DNA of 31,335 nucleotides from CAYGZM01 sp964354365. Its GTDB lineage: Bacteria > Planctomycetota > Phycisphaerae > Sedimentisphaerales > Anaerobacaceae. This document shows, in pieces, positions 23,896 through 31,335 of this stretch (position 1 is the first letter of the stretch; each line of letters opens with the position of its first letter). The translations under genes were made by a program, and so were the position numbers. The DNA is taken from assembly GCA_964354365.1 (NCBI GenBank), contig CAYGZM010000033.1, positions 1 to 31,335 on the forward strand, written 5' to 3'. The notes beneath the pieces were generated by a model. That model was not told the origin of the DNA, did no database searches, and was given only the letters and a program-made list of their open reading frames with translations.

Positions 23896-23990
23896 TCAAA
23901 AATCAAAGTGCAAAATGCAAAATTGAGGAAGTCACTGCCGCAAAGCGGCGGTTCCACATTCTTGATATTTCATTTTTGACTTTTGCATTT
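23896..23990. repeat. AT-rich inverted element with TGCAAAA heptads upstream of uvrA
   Basis: The left arm AAAGTGCAAAATGCAAAATT and the right arm containing CATTTTTGACTTTTGCATTT are imperfect inverted copies. The centre (GAAGTCACTGCCGCAAAGCG, then GCGGTTCC) folds into a GC-rich hairpin. It occupies the uvrA leader region. Confidence 0.7.
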
Positions 23991-24045
23991 CTCACTCGTA
24001 GTACCCGTACTGCTCCGGAAAAATCGACAATAACACAAACCGCTG

Positions 24046-24073
24046 ATTGTACCAAAAGACCTAACAAGGTAAA
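24046..24073 (-). promoter_or_regulatory. Possible uvrA promoter
   Basis: On the minus strand TTTACC (24068-24073) and TACAAT (24046-24051) are 16 nt apart. The leader would be about 155 nt and would include the AT-rich repeat. No LexA-like box was recognised. The match is moderate only. Confidence 0.3.
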
Positions 24074-24157
24074 GGGATTTTTCTGTCTATTGGAATTCCT
24101 TGTTTTGGCGGCGCAAAGGTCGATGTTATCGGTGTAAGGGAGACTATCGTCTGTTGT

Positions 24158-24238
24158 ACTAATTTAATACTAAAAAACTAAAAAGTAGTATTTGACAGAA
24201 GCACCGACAAGCTATATACTAAATCTTAATAAATTAGT
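24158..24238. promoter_or_regulatory. Inverted repeats around the Fic promoter (possible operators)
   Basis: AATACTA (24166-24172) and TAGTATT (24186-24192) form a dyad touching the -35. ACTAAAT and AATTAGT (24218-24238) form a near-perfect dyad from the -10 across the start point. ACTAATTT (24158-24165) is also the inverse of AAATTAGT (24231-24238). The layout suits a repressor binding both sides of the promoter. Confidence 0.45.
24192..24220 (+). promoter_or_regulatory. Sigma-70 promoter of the Fic gene
   Basis: A perfect TTGACA (24192-24197), a 17-nt spacer and TATACT (24215-24220) lie upstream of the Fic gene. Transcription would start near 24227, about 60 nt before the ATG. Confidence 0.75.
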
Positions 24239-24286
24239 GTATGATTAGCATTTGCGTAAGTCTTTTTCGGTAAAGGTTATATAACG

Positions 24287-25618
24287 ATGAAAATGCCAAA
24301 GCACCCGCCGGAACTCCATGCGGTCCTCTCACAAGCAAAAAACGTTGAGAGACTGGAGACGATCTTTCGCACCGATATGAATTCGGCAATCGAAGGAAAG
24401 TACCCTCACTGGGATAAGCTACAGTATTATCGGCCTCCCGGTGATCTTTCCCATGAGGAGTGGTGGTTTGGGTTGAAGATGAGGCGACTGGCGCTTTACA
24501 AGCAGGTTCCCCTGCACGACAAGAAGGCCACACCGTTCAAGTATGCGATCGTGGATCCTATCTCTGAGAGGCTCCATGAGATTGATCAACGTGCCGGCGG
24601 ATTCATTCGAATGGCGGAACAAATCACGAATCCGGATACAAAGGACCAGTACTACGTCAATTCACTTATCCAGGAAGCGATTACTTCCAGTCAGCTTGAA
24701 GGAGCGGCAACCACCAGGAAGGTCGCTAAGGAGATGATCAAAACGGCCCGACCTCCTCGTGATAGAAGTGAGCAGATGATTCTTAACAATTATGAAACAA
24801 TGAGACGCATTGGCAAACTCAAAGATGAATCCTTGTCAAGGAAATTGGTATTTCATATTCACGAAGTAATTACCAAAGCCACGCTTCATGATGAATCCGC
24901 CACGGGTCGATTCCGCAAAGCAGATGAGCGTATGGTTGTTGGTGACATGTATAACGAAATCTTCCACGATCCGCCAGCGGCGCGATGGCTCGAACAGAGA
25001 ATGGAAGCCATGTGCGATTTTGCAAACAGCAAGAGTTCTGACGGCTTTGTGCACCCCGCGATCCGCTCGATCATCTTGCACTTCTGGCTGGCCTACGATC
25101 ATCCATTTGTTGACGGCAATGGCCGAGTGGCGCGAGCGCTATTCTACTGGTCAATGCTTCATCACGGCTATTGGCTCTTCGAGTTCATATCCATTTCGCA
25201 GATTATTCGCAAGGCCCCTATAAAATATGCTCGTTCATTCTTGTACACTGAGACGGACGACAACGACCTGACGTATTTCATTCTTTATCAGCTTGAAGTA
25301 ATTCGACGTGCGATAAACGAGCTTCACGAGTATATAAAAAGGAGAACTGAAGCACTACGGGCCATCGAATTAGAACTCCGGGGGATCGCTGCTCTTAATC
25401 ACAGGCAGCGTGCGTTGGTTAGTCATGCTCTGCGTCATCCACAGTACCAATATACAATCGGCTCGCACCAGATTAGCCACAATGTTGTCTATCAGACGGC
25501 CAGGACTGATCTGCTTGATTTGGAAAGGCGTGGTCTTTTGACCAGTCGGAAAATCAGCAGGACGTGGCACTTTACGCCGGTTAGTGACCTTGAAGAGAAG
25601 CTGGCCAAATTGGATTAA
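24287..25618 (+). CDS. Fic-domain protein, class II (self-inhibited) with C-terminal winged helix
   Basis: Fic enzymes mostly transfer AMP to a Ser, Thr or Tyr of a target protein. The 443-residue product has the complete motif HPFVDGNGRVAR (residues 272-283) and an N-terminal inhibitory helix motif S-x3-E-G (Ser134 to Gly139, in ITSSQLEGA). This marks a class II Fic protein that restrains itself. The N-terminal Fic_N region includes SEWW-like HEEWWFGLKMRRL (57-69). Residues about 370-443 look like a winged helix (TARTDLLDLERRGLLTSRKI), so it may bind DNA and control its own promoter. The start has AAAGG about 12 nt upstream. No antitoxin gene is adjacent. Base composition is somewhat more AT-rich than neighbours, hinting at transfer. 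Confidence 0.93.
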   Translation: MKMPKHPPELHAVLSQAKNVERLETIFRTDMNSAIEGKYPHWDKLQYYRPPGDLSHEEWWFGLKMRRLALYKQVPLHDKKATPFKYAIVDPISERLHEIDQRAGGFIRMAEQITNPDTKDQYYVNSLIQEAITSSQLEGAATTRKVAKEMIKTARPPRDRSEQMILNNYETMRRIGKLKDESLSRKLVFHIHEVITKATLHDESATGRFRKADERMVVGDMYNEIFHDPPAARWLEQRMEAMCDFANSKSSDGFVHPAIRSIILHFWLAYDHPFVDGNGRVARALFYWSMLHHGYWLFEFISISQIIRKAPIKYARSFLYTETDDNDLTYFILYQLEVIRRAINELHEYIKRRTEALRAIELELRGIAALNHRQRALVSHALRHPQYQYTIGSHQISHNVVYQTARTDLLDLERRGLLTSRKISRTWHFTPVSDLEEKLAKLD

Positions 25619-25625
25619 GCCCTGC

Positions 25626-26338
25626 ATGAAAACACGGAAGCCGCATAACTGGAATTTGTCTTACGCGCAAGCCCGGCAGTTACAGGTTGAGCTGGCCGGG
25701 CAGGTGCAGTGTACGCTGGTGAAGAGAAATCCGAAGGTGGTTGCGGGCATTGATTGTGCTTTCAGCAAGGACGGCGAGAGAATTTTTGCCGCCGTCGTCG
25801 TGCTCAGGCTGCCCGGCCTTGAAACCATCGAAACCACAAGTGCCTCCGGAAAAGTGACTTTCCCCTACATCCCGGGGCTGCTATCGTTTCGCGAGGCTCC
25901 AGTCTGCATTGCCGCCGTGGAGAAGCTGCGAAAACAGCCGGACGTCTTCATCATCGACGGCCAGGGAATCGCACATCCCCGCCGCCTCGGACTGGCCGCT
26001 CATCTTGGCCTGTTTTTCGACAAGCCCACCATCGGCTGCGCAAAGAGCAGGCTGATTGGCCAATTTGAAGAACCCCCGCCCCAAAAAGGTTCTTATAGCC
26101 TTTTGAAGGATGAGCAAATCACAGGCCTTAAAACGAGCGACGAACGACGAACGACGAAGTAATCGGCGCAGTGCTCAGAACACGAACCAATGTCAAACCC
26201 GTCTTCGTCTCAGTGGGCCATAAATGCCGGCTGAAAGACGCTATCGAAATCACCCTCGCCTGCACAACTAAATATCGCCTGCCGGAACCCACCCGTCTGG
26301 CTCACCAGTTCGTCAGCGGATTGAAGTTGAAAGCCTGA
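25626..26338 (+). pseudogene. nfi: Endonuclease V, disrupted by a heptad-repeat insertion
   Basis: Endonuclease V nicks DNA or RNA next to deoxyinosine/inosine. Codons 1-165 from the ATG at 25626 match the family: VVAGIDCAF with the catalytic Asp, TFPYIPGLLSFREAP, and FIIDGQGIAHPRRLGLAAHL. After KDEQI the frame runs into TGLKTSDERRTTK and a TAA (26160-26162). From 26162, in the +2 frame, the rest of the enzyme is intact (IGAVLRTRTNVKPVFVSVGH, then YRLPEPTRLAHQFV), ending at TGA 26338. The interruption is 44 nt (26121-26164) flanked by ATC on both sides. Without it the reading frame is restored. The truncated 178-residue product keeps the named catalytic residues but loses a conserved C-terminal strand-helix region. 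It is 7 nt after the Fic gene. Confidence 0.85.
26121..26164. repeat. 44-nt insertion with CGACGAA heptads in nfi
   Basis: Three CGACGAA heptads (about 26139-26159) form most of the insert, preceded by ACAGGCCTTAAAACGAG. The triplet ATC occurs at both junctions (26118-26120 and 26162-26164), which could be a short target duplication. Confidence 0.75.
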
Positions 26339-26341
26339 TAG

Positions 26342-27385
26342 TTATGCGTCACAGCCTATCTCTTCGTTCCACCTGTGCTTCTTGACCGAGCGCAGAATCA
26401 TCGCAGCGCACTCCAGCGCCGCCAGCCCCTCTTTTGCGCTGACCTCAGGCGTTAGGCTTCTGTCAGCTACGGCTCGAAGGAACGCCTCCTGCTCGAGGCG
26501 AATGGGCTCTTTGTCGTCTATGTCAAGCTGCTCGATGTGCAGCAGATCCGGCCAGTTCACCGTCGTCATATCAAAATCTCCGGCTTCTTTGCGCTGCTGA
26601 ATCCACTTGACGACGTTGATATTCGGGTCGGCCTTTATGATAATCCCGCTCTTCTTGAAGTAATCCACGCTCAGATAAGCCTGCCGAGAGAACACTCGCA
26701 CCCGTCTCTCGGTCTTCAGCGCCAACCGCGAGGCCGTGATATTTGCGATACAGCCGTTGTCAAAGACAATCCTTGCATTGGCTATGTCCTCCTTGTCTTC
26801 TATAACGTTGACTCCGACGGCATCGACCTTCTTAATTTTGCTCGCCGCCAGGGACAGAATAATATCTATATCGTGGATCATCACATCCAGAACAACGCCC
26901 ACATCCGTCGATCTGAACGGATACGGACTGATGCGGTTGGCTTCGATAAACTTCGGCTCGATATCCAGCCGCTTCATCGCCTGGACAACCGGATTGCAGC
27001 GCTCCGAATGACCCACCGCAACCACGCAGTCATTCTTCCTCGCAAGCGACACTATCTTTTTGCCCTCCCTGACGCCGGCAGCCAGCGGCTTTTCAATCAG
27101 AACCGCAACCTTGTTCTTGATAAATATCTTCGCCAGCTTCAGGTGCGTCACGGTCGGCGTCGCTATCGTCACGGCATCGACCTTGCCGAGAATATCCGCA
27201 CAATTCGTATAGGCTGAACAATTGTACTGGCCCGCCAGGCGTTCCGCCCTGGCCTTGTCGATGTCAACCACGGCCACAAAGTCGCTCTGCGGAAGCTGGC
27301 TATAGACCTTCGCGTGTATAGCCCCCATTTTGCCGGCGCCTACTACCGCAGTGCGCACTTTCTGGTTTTTGATTATGGTCTCCAT
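26342..27385 (-). CDS. Gfo/Idh/MocA-family dehydrogenase, GnnA-like candidate
   Basis: The 347-residue protein has an N-terminal NAD-binding fold (VVGAGKMG, residues 14-21; Asp41 at the end of strand 2 suggests NAD rather than NADP), IEKP (97-100), and the C-terminal domain with DVMIHDIDI (167-175). It follows lpxA by 10 nt and has its own ribosome site (AGAGGA). In Acidithiobacillus and Leptospira the Gfo/Idh enzyme GnnA sits beside lpxA. There it oxidises UDP-GlcNAc at C3 so that GnnB can add an amino group, giving 2,3-diamino lipid A. I infer the same role from position. The GnnB aminotransferase is not in the window, so this is unproven. Its stop lies 3 nt from the convergent nfi stop. 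Confidence 0.82.
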   Translation of the reverse strand: METIIKNQKVRTAVVGAGKMGAIHAKVYSQLPQSDFVAVVDIDKARAERLAGQYNCSAYTNCADILGKVDAVTIATPTVTHLKLAKIFIKNKVAVLIEKPLAAGVREGKKIVSLARKNDCVVAVGHSERCNPVVQAMKRLDIEPKFIEANRISPYPFRSTDVGVVLDVMIHDIDIILSLAASKIKKVDAVGVNVIEDKEDIANARIVFDNGCIANITASRLALKTERRVRVFSRQAYLSVDYFKKSGIIIKADPNINVVKWIQQRKEAGDFDMTTVNWPDLLHIEQLDIDDKEPIRLEQEAFLRAVADRSLTPEVSAKEGLAALECAAMILRSVKKHRWNEEIGCDA

Positions 27386-27395
27386 ACCCGTCCTC

Positions 27396-28205
27396 TCACT
27401 TCTTTCTGAAAGTCTCGAGGTACCTGCCGTACCGATGCTGGCTGCTCCTCTTTATCGCATCAATGATTGCCTTGACATTCTCATCGATTCCGTCCTCCTG
27501 CGCCATAGCGACCGCATTTTCCAGGAGGGCGCCGCCCTGACGGTACAGCCTTCTGTAAGCCTCCAATATCCGCTCCTGCTGCTCTTCGCTCAAACCGGCT
27601 CGCTGCATCCCACGCTTATTGACCCCGCGAATCACCGGCGGATAATGCCCGCTTACCGTCATAAAAGGCGGAATATCCTTGTTAATCCCGGCAAGCCCCG
27701 CAACATAGCACCACTTGCCAAGAGTGACAAACTGATGCATCCCGACCACGCCGCTCAGCCAGACCCCTGTCTCGATCTTGCAGTGTCCGCTGACCTGTGC
27801 ACAGTTGCTCATGACGATTTTGTCTTCAAGCGTACAGTCGTGCCCAATGTGCACTCCCACCATAAGGAAATCATCATTCCCTATTCTCGTCAGTTGGCCG
27901 CTGTGCATGCTCGAATGGATAGTCACCTGCTCGTGCAGAACGTTTCGGTCGCCTATCACAAGCCCGCCGATCTCCGATTCCTCGGTCAAACCCAGGACCT
28001 GGGGCCAGGCCCCAATAACGGAATTGGAAAAGAAGCGGTTGTTCTTGCCGATCTTGACGTTCTTCTCAATCACTACATTGGCGTCGAGCACCGTCCCCGG
28101 CCCGATTGACGCACCGGCTGCGATCACACAATTCGGACCGATAGCGACGTCGTCGGCCAACTCGGCGTCCTTTTGAACTACTGCACTTGGATGAATCTTA
28201 GCCAT
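27396..28205 (-). CDS. lpxA: Acyl-ACP:UDP-N-acetylglucosamine O-acyltransferase
   Basis: LpxA adds the first 3-hydroxyacyl chain to UDP-GlcNAc (or its 3-amino analogue) in lipid A synthesis. The 269-residue protein has a left-handed beta-helix of hexapeptide repeats (IHPSAVVQKDAELADDVAIG and onward). It also has the catalytic His122 in GVHIGHDC, GMHQFV (His157) and a C-terminal helical domain (YRRLYRQGG). The ATG at 28203-28205 removes a spurious extension that would read through the repeat array. It lies between lpxC/fabZ and the GnnA-like gene in one direction. Confidence 0.96.
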   Translation of the reverse strand: MAKIHPSAVVQKDAELADDVAIGPNCVIAAGASIGPGTVLDANVVIEKNVKIGKNNRFFSNSVIGAWPQVLGLTEESEIGGLVIGDRNVLHEQVTIHSSMHSGQLTRIGNDDFLMVGVHIGHDCTLEDKIVMSNCAQVSGHCKIETGVWLSGVVGMHQFVTLGKWCYVAGLAGINKDIPPFMTVSGHYPPVIRGVNKRGMQRAGLSEEQQERILEAYRRLYRQGGALLENAVAMAQEDGIDENVKAIIDAIKRSSQHRYGRYLETFRKK

Positions 28206-28249
28206 TTCAAATCTCTGCGTACCAAAATCAGCCACCAAGGCACAAAGAA

Positions 28250-28403
28250 GCGTAAAGTGCCTAAAGTGCAAAGTGCCTAAAGTGCAAAGTCGGCGCACCT
28301 CAACTCACTTTAGTCCACTTTAGCTCACTTTAGCTCACTTTAGCCCACTTTAGTTCACTTTAGCCCACTTTAGTTCACTTTAGTTCACTTTAGTTCACTT
28401 TTG
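28250..28403. repeat. Intergenic 10-bp-period array, copy 4
   Basis: The left part is two rounds of AAAGTGCCTAAAGTGC (28254-28290). After a GC-rich joint (CGGCGCACC) come nine units of TAGCTCACTT type to about 28400. The array fills the lpxC/fabZ-lpxA spacer. Confidence 0.9.
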
Positions 28404-28429
28404 ACCTTCTTTCTGTCTTTGTGGCGCTC

Positions 28430-29740
28430 TTACGTTCTCTCTTCGTCAACAAGCATAAACCTGATTTCCGCCTCGGCGACCAGCGCATCGCCCACCATCG
28501 CCTTGCACCGGCACTGCGCCGTCCTTTTCTTCAGCCTGACCGCCTCAGCCGTGAGGATGAGCTGATCGCCCGGGACAACAGCCTTGCGCAGCTTCACGTC
28601 GTTCATGCTCAAAAGCACCGCAAGCTTGCCGGTCAGCTCAAGTCTTTGTGCAAACAGCAAGCCGGACACCTGGGCCATTGCTTCGACAATAAGAACACCG
28701 GGCATTATGGGCGTGCCCGGAAAATGACCCTGGAAAAACTGCTCGTTGAAACTCACATTTTTGATGCCCTTGATCCACGTGTCGCCTTCCACCTCAACTA
28801 TCTTATCCACGAGCAAAAACGGGTAGCGGTGGGGGAGAATCTTCTGAATCCTCGAAATATCCAGGACCGCATCCGTCCCGAACTTCTCGATACGCTCCTG
28901 CTGCTGCGCGGCTTCATACAACTTTCGCGCAAGCTGCTGGTTCAGTGAATGGCCGCTCTTATAGGCCACAATTCTGCCTTTGATAGCGCGACCAACAAGC
29001 GCAAGATCGCCGATCAAATCGACAATCTTATGCCTGACGCACTCGTCCGGAAACCTGTAAGTGTTTTTGATCGGCCCGTCCGAGCTGATAACCAGAAGGT
29101 CGCGAGGGCTGATGTGAGTTCCCATCCCACGCGCTTGAAATTGCTTGGCCTCCGCCTCGAGCAGAAACGTCCGCGCCGGCGCAAGATGCTTCTCGAAGTC
29201 ATCAGGCGTCAGCCGACAGCTGAAAATCTGCCTTCCTATGCCGGTGTGCCCGCCGTAATCCAGGTCGTATGTCAGGCTCAGTCCGTCCTCGGCGTACGGC
29301 AGGGCATATATCGATGCGTCGCCCGCTGTAATGGTAATGGGCTTGTTGATGACGTACTCCTTGCGCCCGACGTCCTGCTCAACAACCCCGGCCCGTTTTA
29401 GCACCTTGAAATACTCCGCGCAACTGCAGTCCGGAGCCGGCAGCTCAGAGCCGTTCACCTCAACCACGATGTTATCAATCTCCAGTGCGTTGACGGCCGC
29501 CAGGCAATGCTCGATGGTCTCTATGCTGACCGGACCTTTCTTTATCGTGGTCCGCCGGCTGCGCTCGGCAATGTTCGGGGCAACTGCACTGATGCGAACG
29601 GGCTCAGCAACGTCGGTCCGAACGAAGGTGACGCCGGTATTTGCAGGGGCAGAACGAAAAATGACTTTCGCCTCCTTGCCGCAGAACATCCCTTTGCCGG
29701 TTATCTTGCCTTCACTTTTTATCGTCTTTTGCAGCTTCAA
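28430..29740 (-). CDS. lpxC/fabZ: Bifunctional LpxC deacetylase / FabZ dehydratase
   Basis: The 436-residue fusion combines two steps of envelope lipid synthesis. Residues 1-285 are LpxC, the zinc deacetylase: Glu77-His78 in IETIEHCLAAVNAL, His237 and Asp241 in RHKIVDLIGD, and His264 in SGHSLN. Residues 290-436 are FabZ, the 3-hydroxyacyl-ACP dehydratase: ILPHRYPFLLVDKI, with catalytic His339 and Glu353 in GHFPGTPIMPGVLIVEAMAQ. Such fusions are known in Bacteroidetes and PVC bacteria. No ATG is available near the N-terminus. I use the TTG at 29738-29740, overlapping lpxD by 29 nt, with another TTG at 29761 possible. Early GMFCG replaces the usual GLHTG-like turn. Confidence 0.95.
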   Translation of the reverse strand: MKLQKTIKSEGKITGKGMFCGKEAKVIFRSAPANTGVTFVRTDVAEPVRISAVAPNIAERSRRTTIKKGPVSIETIEHCLAAVNALEIDNIVVEVNGSELPAPDCSCAEYFKVLKRAGVVEQDVGRKEYVINKPITITAGDASIYALPYAEDGLSLTYDLDYGGHTGIGRQIFSCRLTPDDFEKHLAPARTFLLEAEAKQFQARGMGTHISPRDLLVISSDGPIKNTYRFPDECVRHKIVDLIGDLALVGRAIKGRIVAYKSGHSLNQQLARKLYEAAQQQERIEKFGTDAVLDISRIQKILPHRYPFLLVDKIVEVEGDTWIKGIKNVSFNEQFFQGHFPGTPIMPGVLIVEAMAQVSGLLFAQRLELTGKLAVLLSMNDVKLRKAVVPGDQLILTAEAVRLKKRTAQCRCKAMVGDALVAEAEIRFMLVDEERT

Positions 29741-30761
29741 GTTCTTCCATCCTCTTGCCAAGCTGCTTCAACTGCTCAGCAAGCTTAGGCAAGCGCATCA
29801 CCAGATTGACGACCCGTAATGCCTCTCTCCTATCAATCGCCGGTGTCCAGGCCAGTTTCCGACCGGGTTCGACATCACTGATTACACCCGACTGGGCGCC
29901 GACCATCACTCCGGATCCTATTTCAATATTGTCCGCCAGACCGACCTGGCCGCCCAACACTACCCCGTCACCTAACTTACAGCTACCGGAAACACCGACC
30001 AGCGCCGCTATCAAGCAGCATTTGCCGATCACCACGTTGTGTGCAATCTGCACAAGATTATCGATCTTCGTCCCTGCTCCGATTATCGTATTTCCGAACT
30101 TTGCCCTATCGATGCAGCAATTGGCGCCTATCTCCACGAAGTCTTCAATAACGACTCCCCCGTTGTGGGGAATAAGCCGGTGAGCGCCGTCGATAAAAGT
30201 GTATCCAAAGCCCGTTGACCCTATCGTACTGTTCGCCTGAACGATTACGTTGTTGCCCAAACGACAATTATGGTAAATAACAACGTTGCTATCGAGCCGG
30301 CAATTCTCCCCGATGCTCGAATTCTCGCCGATCTTGCATCCGCTGCCGACCACGCTGTTGGCGCCGATTTCGACCCCGTCATTTATCACCACCACCGGCC
30401 CGACAGAGACGCCCTTGCCTATTTTGACATCCTTGCCCACCCGGGCCGTCGGGTCAATGCCTTCGGGGGCGGATTTCAACTTCGGAGCAAAAATGGTCAG
30501 GACCTCAATCAAAGCGGCGTTGACATCCTTCACAATCAACTGCGGCTTGTTAAGACCGTCAAGACGCTCAGTAAGAATAACCGCCCCGGCGCCGGAGTTC
30601 TCCATCCCCGCCCTGTGCTTGTCGTTCGTGAGAAACGTAACATCGCCGGCGCCGGCCGCATCGACCGGACCCACCGACCCTATCAGTTGATCGACGCCGG
30701 CCTCATCTCCCGCCAGCTCAGCACCAATACGCTCGGCTAATTGTGCAACCGTCAATTTCAT
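29712..30761 (-). CDS. lpxD: UDP-3-O-acylglucosamine N-acyltransferase
   Basis: LpxD adds the second, N-linked acyl chain in lipid A synthesis. The 349-residue protein has the N-terminal uridine-binding domain (VTFLTNDKHR near residue 41), a long hexapeptide beta-helix (residues about 100-315) and the catalytic His241 in LVQIAHNVVIG. A charged C-terminal helix (LKQLGKRMEELEAAKDDKK) closes it. The ATG at 30759-30761 is directly preceded by an in-frame GTG, and the ribosome site is weak. Its last 29 nt overlap the LpxC-FabZ frame, so the two are likely translated together. Confidence 0.96.
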   Translation of the reverse strand: MKLTVAQLAERIGAELAGDEAGVDQLIGSVGPVDAAGAGDVTFLTNDKHRAGMENSGAGAVILTERLDGLNKPQLIVKDVNAALIEVLTIFAPKLKSAPEGIDPTARVGKDVKIGKGVSVGPVVVINDGVEIGANSVVGSGCKIGENSSIGENCRLDSNVVIYHNCRLGNNVIVQANSTIGSTGFGYTFIDGAHRLIPHNGGVVIEDFVEIGANCCIDRAKFGNTIIGAGTKIDNLVQIAHNVVIGKCCLIAALVGVSGSCKLGDGVVLGGQVGLADNIEIGSGVMVGAQSGVISDVEPGRKLAWTPAIDRREALRVVNLVMRLPKLAEQLKQLGKRMEELEAAKDDKK

Positions 30762-30781
30762 CACGTGGTCTTGGCCAGTCC

Positions 30782-30892
30782 CTAAAGTTGAAAGTGTCTA
30801 AAGTGCAAGGCCAGCCCACTTTAGTTCACTTTAGCTCACTTTAGCTCACTTTAGCTCACTTTAGCTCACTTTAGCTCACTTTAACTCACTGA
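30782..30892. repeat. Intergenic 10-bp-period array, copy 5
   Basis: The left part AAAGTTGAAAGTGTCTAAAG and GTGCAAGGCCAGCC is followed by seven regular units of TTAGCTCACT (30821-30890). The array fills the spacer between the Skp-like gene and lpxD. Confidence 0.9.
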
Positions 30893-30904
30893 TCCGTGCT
30901 TGCC

Positions 30905-31335
30905 TCAAGGCTTGAATTGCGACTCAATCTTGTCCATCTCCGTCACGACCTCCGCCGTAAGATTCACGCAGCCCTCGCTGTACAGCACCTTATGTGTTTG
31001 CAGCGCCATCATAAGCTCATCCGCACTCGGCATTGGGAAATTCGGCTCATCCGCTTCAAGAACAACTGTTAGCCCCTTCTGCTTGGCCAGCTCTTTTGTT
31101 ATCCGAAGAGCTTCCTTGTACAGGTCTTCGGTCCATCGTCGGTCCTTCAATACCCTCTGCTGACTGACGAACTGCTTGGCCGCCTCGAACCGCGCCTGCT
31201 TGTTCAGAAGCTCTTCGTACTGCTTCATATAGTCGCTGGTGCCCGGCCTCAAGGCCTTGATCCCGGCTTCCTGGGCCGCGATCTCTTTCTCGAGCACGTC
31301 CAGCTCCGCATTCTTCTTGGCCTGCTCGGCAAGCT
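30905..31335 (-). CDS. OmpH/Skp-family periplasmic chaperone, 3' part (runs off the right edge)
   Basis: The frame is open from the right edge to a TGA at 30905-30907, giving the last 142 residues. The sequence begins LAEQAKKNAELDVLEKEIAA and continues as long charged helices (YMKQYEELLNKQARFEAAKQ) that fit the coiled-coil tentacles of Skp/OmpH. It then ends with GLTVVLEADEPN and AEVVTEMD, the strand region that closes the trimer body in this family. Skp carries unfolded outer-membrane proteins across the periplasm. Position just before lpxD matches the common bamA-skp-lpxD order. The signal peptide lies outside the window. Confidence 0.85.
   Translation of the reverse strand, partial: LAEQAKKNAELDVLEKEIAAQEAGIKALRPGTSDYMKQYEELLNKQARFEAAKQFVSQQRVLKDRRWTEDLYKEALRITKELAKQKGLTVVLEADEPNFPMPSADELMMALQTHKVLYSEGCVNLTAEVVTEMDKIESQFKP

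Overview
The window looks like chromosomal DNA of a Gram-negative, lipid A-making bacterium of the PVC group, most likely a planctomycete (a Phycisphaerae-like lineage is my best guess). The evidence is a PEP-CTERM sorting signal, an LpxC-FabZ fusion, a Skp-lpxD-lpxC/fabZ-lpxA run, large flavoprotein fusions, and several families of short periodic or palindromic repeats between and inside genes. No phage, IS element, rRNA, tRNA or CRISPR array was seen. Nearly all genes lie on the minus strand.

Layout from left to right. 1-265: 5' end of a lipoprotein gene cut by the window edge. 466-4330: a branched-chain amino acid operon in the order ilvB-ilvN-(deletion remnant of a YdjC/ChbG deacetylase)-ilvC. 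It has a textbook promoter and a leader of about 200 nt before ilvB. 4713-4982: a divergent NifU-domain Fe-S protein. 5005-8486: a tightly packed surface-glycan unit (FkbM methyltransferase, class I methyltransferase, GT39-like membrane glycosyltransferase). 8787-9770: a PEP-CTERM beta-propeller-like secreted protein. 10183-11813: a methyltransferase-GT2 fusion followed by a truncated methyltransferase. 11847-12965: mtnA. 13022-20813: a putative catabolic or redox module (FAD oxidoreductase, KDPG-aldolase family enzyme, SDR, OYE-GltD-type flavoprotein). A small LuxR-type HTH gene and a BNR-protein remnant lie inside it. 20966-23881: uvrA. 24287-26338: a plus-strand Fic gene with a good promoter, then an endonuclease V gene broken by a heptad repeat. 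26342-31335: the lipid A cluster, ompH/skp-lpxD-lpxC/fabZ-lpxA-Gfo/Idh (gnnA-like).

The most unusual signal is the repeat ecology. At least four conserved genes (mtnA, an FAD oxidoreductase, an SDR and uvrA) carry extra in-frame peptide segments encoded by palindromic or heptad repeats, reminiscent of Rickettsia palindromic elements. A fifth gene (endonuclease V) was broken by such an insertion. A separate 10-bp-period family forms arrays in five short spacers between co-directional genes and even supplies the uvrA stop codon. All family assignments come from reading motifs; no database search was run.
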